From Acanthaster planci (lineage: Eukaryota; Echinodermata; Asteroidea; Valvatida; Acanthasteridae): a DNA stretch of 44,484 nt. The translations under genes and the position numbers were made by a program. How positions within the stretch are numbered: the stretch's first letter is position 1; each line of letters begins with the position of its first letter. Shown in pieces: positions 42,101 through 44,484 of this stretch. The notes under the pieces were generated by a model. That model did not search any database and was not told the DNA's origin. It worked only from the letters and a program-made list of their open reading frames with translations. The stretch spans positions 462,249 through 506,732 of the forward strand of contig NW_019091375.1 of assembly GCF_001949145.1 (NCBI RefSeq), given 5' to 3'.

Positions 42101-43367
42101 CAAAACTGTGATAATCTCTAATGGTAAAGCTTACGATCTCAGAGATGGGCAGTGTTACAATATTTTGTTTCTTTATAGAACTCCATGGCGTCTACGGCAA
42201 AGATTATTGAGATGGCTGCTGTCATGAAGCAGGCCATTGAATTAGAAGAGAAATCATCGTTTAATATTGAGCAGCAGCTGACAAGATTACAGGTAAGACA
42301 CTTAGGTCAAGTTTGGGCGGCCTGTTCTAGACACGGGCTTCTTGTTCTGGCACTCGAACAGCAGGAACACGACTCAAGAACACTGTTCAGGAACAGGATC
42401 ACACCCTACCTCCTCGTCAGGGTTTTACAGGAACACACGGAAAAACTCGTGAGGTTTAGATTTTTGAACAGCTGCAAAAGTAGAGAGACGGCTTCCAAAG
42501 CCATAGACAATGGGAAGTTTTGCAAAATTAATATTATTTTCCGTAACACAGAAATGAATGTTCTTGTTTCTATAGAAAAAAATTCAGCCCATCCAAACAT
42601 TAACTCGCGAATAACTTAGCCTACATGGACGCTGCCATGTTGAATGTTGCTTATTACTAACTACCAGTGATAACCGGTTGTTTGTTCCCGGCGTTCGAGC
42701 GGCCGACCCGCCGAACAACAAATCGAGCTGTTTGTGAACATACGGGAACAAGCCGCTCGAACTCGGCCTTAGGTAATGGGTCTGTGCATGCACCACAGAG
42801 GGCAGTGTTGTAGAGTGCATTGTATTGCACAGTTTCACAACATGCCCATCAAAATGATTGGATGCACGCTGAAAAATCTTTGAACTGTTTTATTTTCAGG
42901 TGGAGAATCGTGGTTTGCGCGAGCTGCTTGAGATCAGCCGAGCTGTCCACTTCCCCCACAGCCCCTCCAATCAAGAAGAAAAGAGAGATAAAGAGAAAGA
43001 TCCCAAATCTACCATTGTCATCAACCGCGAAGGTGCCAATAACCTCTCTGAAAGTAAATCCCCACCACCAAAAAAAGACCAGTCGACCAAAACGAACAGT
43101 GGAACGGGTAGCGAAACATTGGCTAACGACTCTAAGGATGTTGGAAACACCAAGGCAAGACCTGTAGAACTCCAAGATGCAGATGAACAGGGGGTCTTCA
43201 AAAGAGATACGAGCAGTACGGGTACCGTGGGCGGAGATAAAAAAGGGGATGATGCTGCGCAAGGTGAGGGCGCTATTGATCTGGAGGTGGAGAATGTCCT
43301 CAATGATTTCGCGGACCTGACGGCCAGTTTGGATATTGACGAGGACGGGGAAGAGTCGGAGGCATAG
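39134..43367 (+). CDS. FGFR1OP2: FGFR1OP2/SIKE-family coiled-coil protein
   Basis: Predicted 323-residue cytosolic coiled-coil protein, invertebrate co-orthologue of vertebrate FGFR1OP2 and SIKE1, which link SLMAP to the STRIPAK phosphatase-kinase complex. Exons are 39134-39268, 41299-41553, 42179-42292 and 42900-43367 (stop TAG), all phase 0. The N-terminus MSLTIEQVLDDAK...RLRDHD and the blocks VARHRPRS, GIQQENRQIREL and EEHQSALDLIMSSYREQ match the family closely, nearer to FGFR1OP2 than to SIKE1. EMAAVMKQAIE and ENRGLRELLEISR complete the conserved part by about residue 185. The segment corresponding to the optional vertebrate exon before EMAAVM is absent, as in the short vertebrate isoform. 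The final 135 residues form a charged, low-complexity tail ending in an acidic stretch (DIDEDGEESEA), far beyond the family's usual length. Intron 1 holds a tRNA-derived repeat and intron 3 a TTA-flanked MITE. Confidence 0.95.
40815..40885 (-). repeat. tRNA-derived sequence (SINE head or tRNA pseudogene)
   Basis: Read on the minus strand, this has a near-consensus A box, TGGCTCAGTTGG (40874-40863), and a B box, GGTTCTAATCC (40829-40819), at tRNA spacing. The anticodon stem does not pair well, and no long discriminator or acceptor stem could be closed, so a functional tRNA is unlikely. It lies in intron 1 of the FGFR1OP2-like gene, antisense to it. Confidence 0.65.
42305..42768. mobile_element. 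PIF/Harbinger-like MITE, copy 2
   Basis: This 464-bp element is homologous to 6403-6859 over its length. The ends are GGTCAAGTTTGGGCGGCC and the inverted GGCCGAGTTCGAGCGGC, flanked on both sides by TTA (42302-42304 and 42769-42771). It sits in intron 3 of the FGFR1OP2-like gene, 12 bases after the exon 3 donor. No transposase coding. Confidence 0.82.
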
Positions 43368-44484
43368 TAATATCGCATGCTGACTGGTGAAGTCCCTGTG
43401 CGCACAAGCACGCCCTCAAGAGTGGCATTGAGGAGAGACCAGGCCCACACTTGTCATTTCCAGATGACAATCTGTCCTACTGTGACCTGTATGCATGCAC
43501 ATAGTTGTAACCATGCCTCGTCAGTCCTTATGGATGCTGTCACTAGGTAACAGTGTGCCCTCTGTTGGTCAGTGTAATAATGCGTAGAGCCAAAACTGCA
43601 TTTGGTAAGAAAGATAAACACTAGCTATCAACAGACGTCATGTTGCATTGTCAAAGGGTATAACAGACTTATAAAAAATCAGGTGACTTGTTCTAGCGAA
43701 GTCCTCAGCATTGCTCTTTCAGGGTACAGTCCACTTTCTGAAACACAAACTAAATCTTTCTGGTCCATTATCTTTCAATTTCTTTTCAGTTTTTGTGGGT
43801 TAACCAATTATATTTTTATTCATTCCCACAAAACAAAATCACCCCAAAAAGTGATTTATCCAAATTCTGCTTGCAGCCATTTTTCAAGTGGCAACCCTCA
43901 ACTTTCTCTGGCACTTAGGACCTTTTTCAACCGTACTTTTTAGCCATTTTGCTTTCATATGAAAGCCCAAAGACCCAGGGAGTTGATCCTGGCAAGGATT
44001 TACACAATCTCACCCTTTCGGTGGCAAAACAATCTCCTTCTTCTAAAGATACTGTGGGGGGTACTTTTAACCACTTGCCGCTGGGGGCTCTGGTAGCGGA
44101 GCCATAGGCCTTATATTCGTGGCCGGGGTCTCCGAACTCAGACAAAGGGAACAAGGCCCTGGAACAAAACACCATACTCCGAACAAAAGTCTAGGCTGCT
44201 GGGCATTACGGACATTTTTCACTCTCAAAAGTGGAGATAATCCAGCCTTGTTTTGAAACAATATACCTCGGTTTGGGGTGTTTAGAGCGAGTGGATTACC
44301 ACCGGGGACAAAAGCTCTCCACCACTGCTGCAATAGAGGGATCCCAATACGACGCTTTTAGCGTCGATCTGCGCACTTCCGCGTTTGAAAACGAGGCTGT
44401 ATGTGTTAGCTTCAATTCTGAATACGATCAAACGATTGAAAGTAAGGAGTCAAGACACAAAATATATAAAGGTATGTTAACTTC
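43368..44484. other. 3' flank of the FGFR1OP2-like gene
   Basis: The start presumably contains the 3' UTR; no convincing AATAAA was found. The last 550 bases carry overlapping minus-strand open frames (44333-43927) without recognised domains. No repeat or further exon could be supported. Confidence 0.4.

Noticed and set aside
43927-44333. Overlapping minus-strand open frames at the right edge.
   Set aside because: Short, without recognisable domains, and in mutually overlapping frames. Possibly repeat-derived, but no second copy is visible in the window.

Overview
The window is intron-rich animal genomic DNA. Every recognisable gene is split by GT-AG introns, the exons encode metazoan families (tetraspanins, TMEM179/TMEM179B-like four-pass proteins, and the FGFR1OP2/SIKE family), and the introns are crowded with short inverted-repeat elements, minisatellites and a tRNA-derived repeat. 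There are two assembly gaps and one isolated N. An invertebrate deuterostome (lancelet, hemichordate or echinoderm) fits best, but that is an inference and the species cannot be named from the sequence alone.

Layout. (1) 1-2100, plus strand: the last four exons of a tetraspanin whose start lies left of the window. (2) 4141-18651, plus strand: a tandem array of three complete five-exon TMEM179B-like genes (here A, B and C). All three have the same exon order and intron phases (0, 2, 2, 0). Between A and B lies an orphan copy of exon 1 with an in-frame stop, the trace of a further duplication. (3) 20350-33696, minus strand: a complete six-exon tetraspanin of 250 residues, converging on gene C, with an intron of about 9.75 kb between its first 23 codons and the rest. 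(4) 33.7-39.1 kb: intergenic, including a strong fold-back element. (5) 39134-43367, plus strand: a four-exon FGFR1OP2/SIKE-family gene with an unusually long acidic C-terminal tail. (6) 43368-44484: 3' flank with no gene recognised.

The two tetraspanins share three intron positions exactly: before the CCG motif, before the last large-loop cysteine pair, and inside TM4 after a glutamine. This independently supports both models. All four-pass genes in the window encode small membrane proteins with cysteine-rich extracellular loops. The FGFR1OP2-like gene is a cytosolic coiled-coil protein of the STRIPAK complex and has no evident link with them. Much of the remaining DNA is made of non-autonomous transposon-like elements: a pair of about 460 bp with TTA target duplications, a pair of about 730 bp in inverted orientation, and several single elements with terminal inverted repeats. 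There is no CRISPR, operon or prokaryotic feature.
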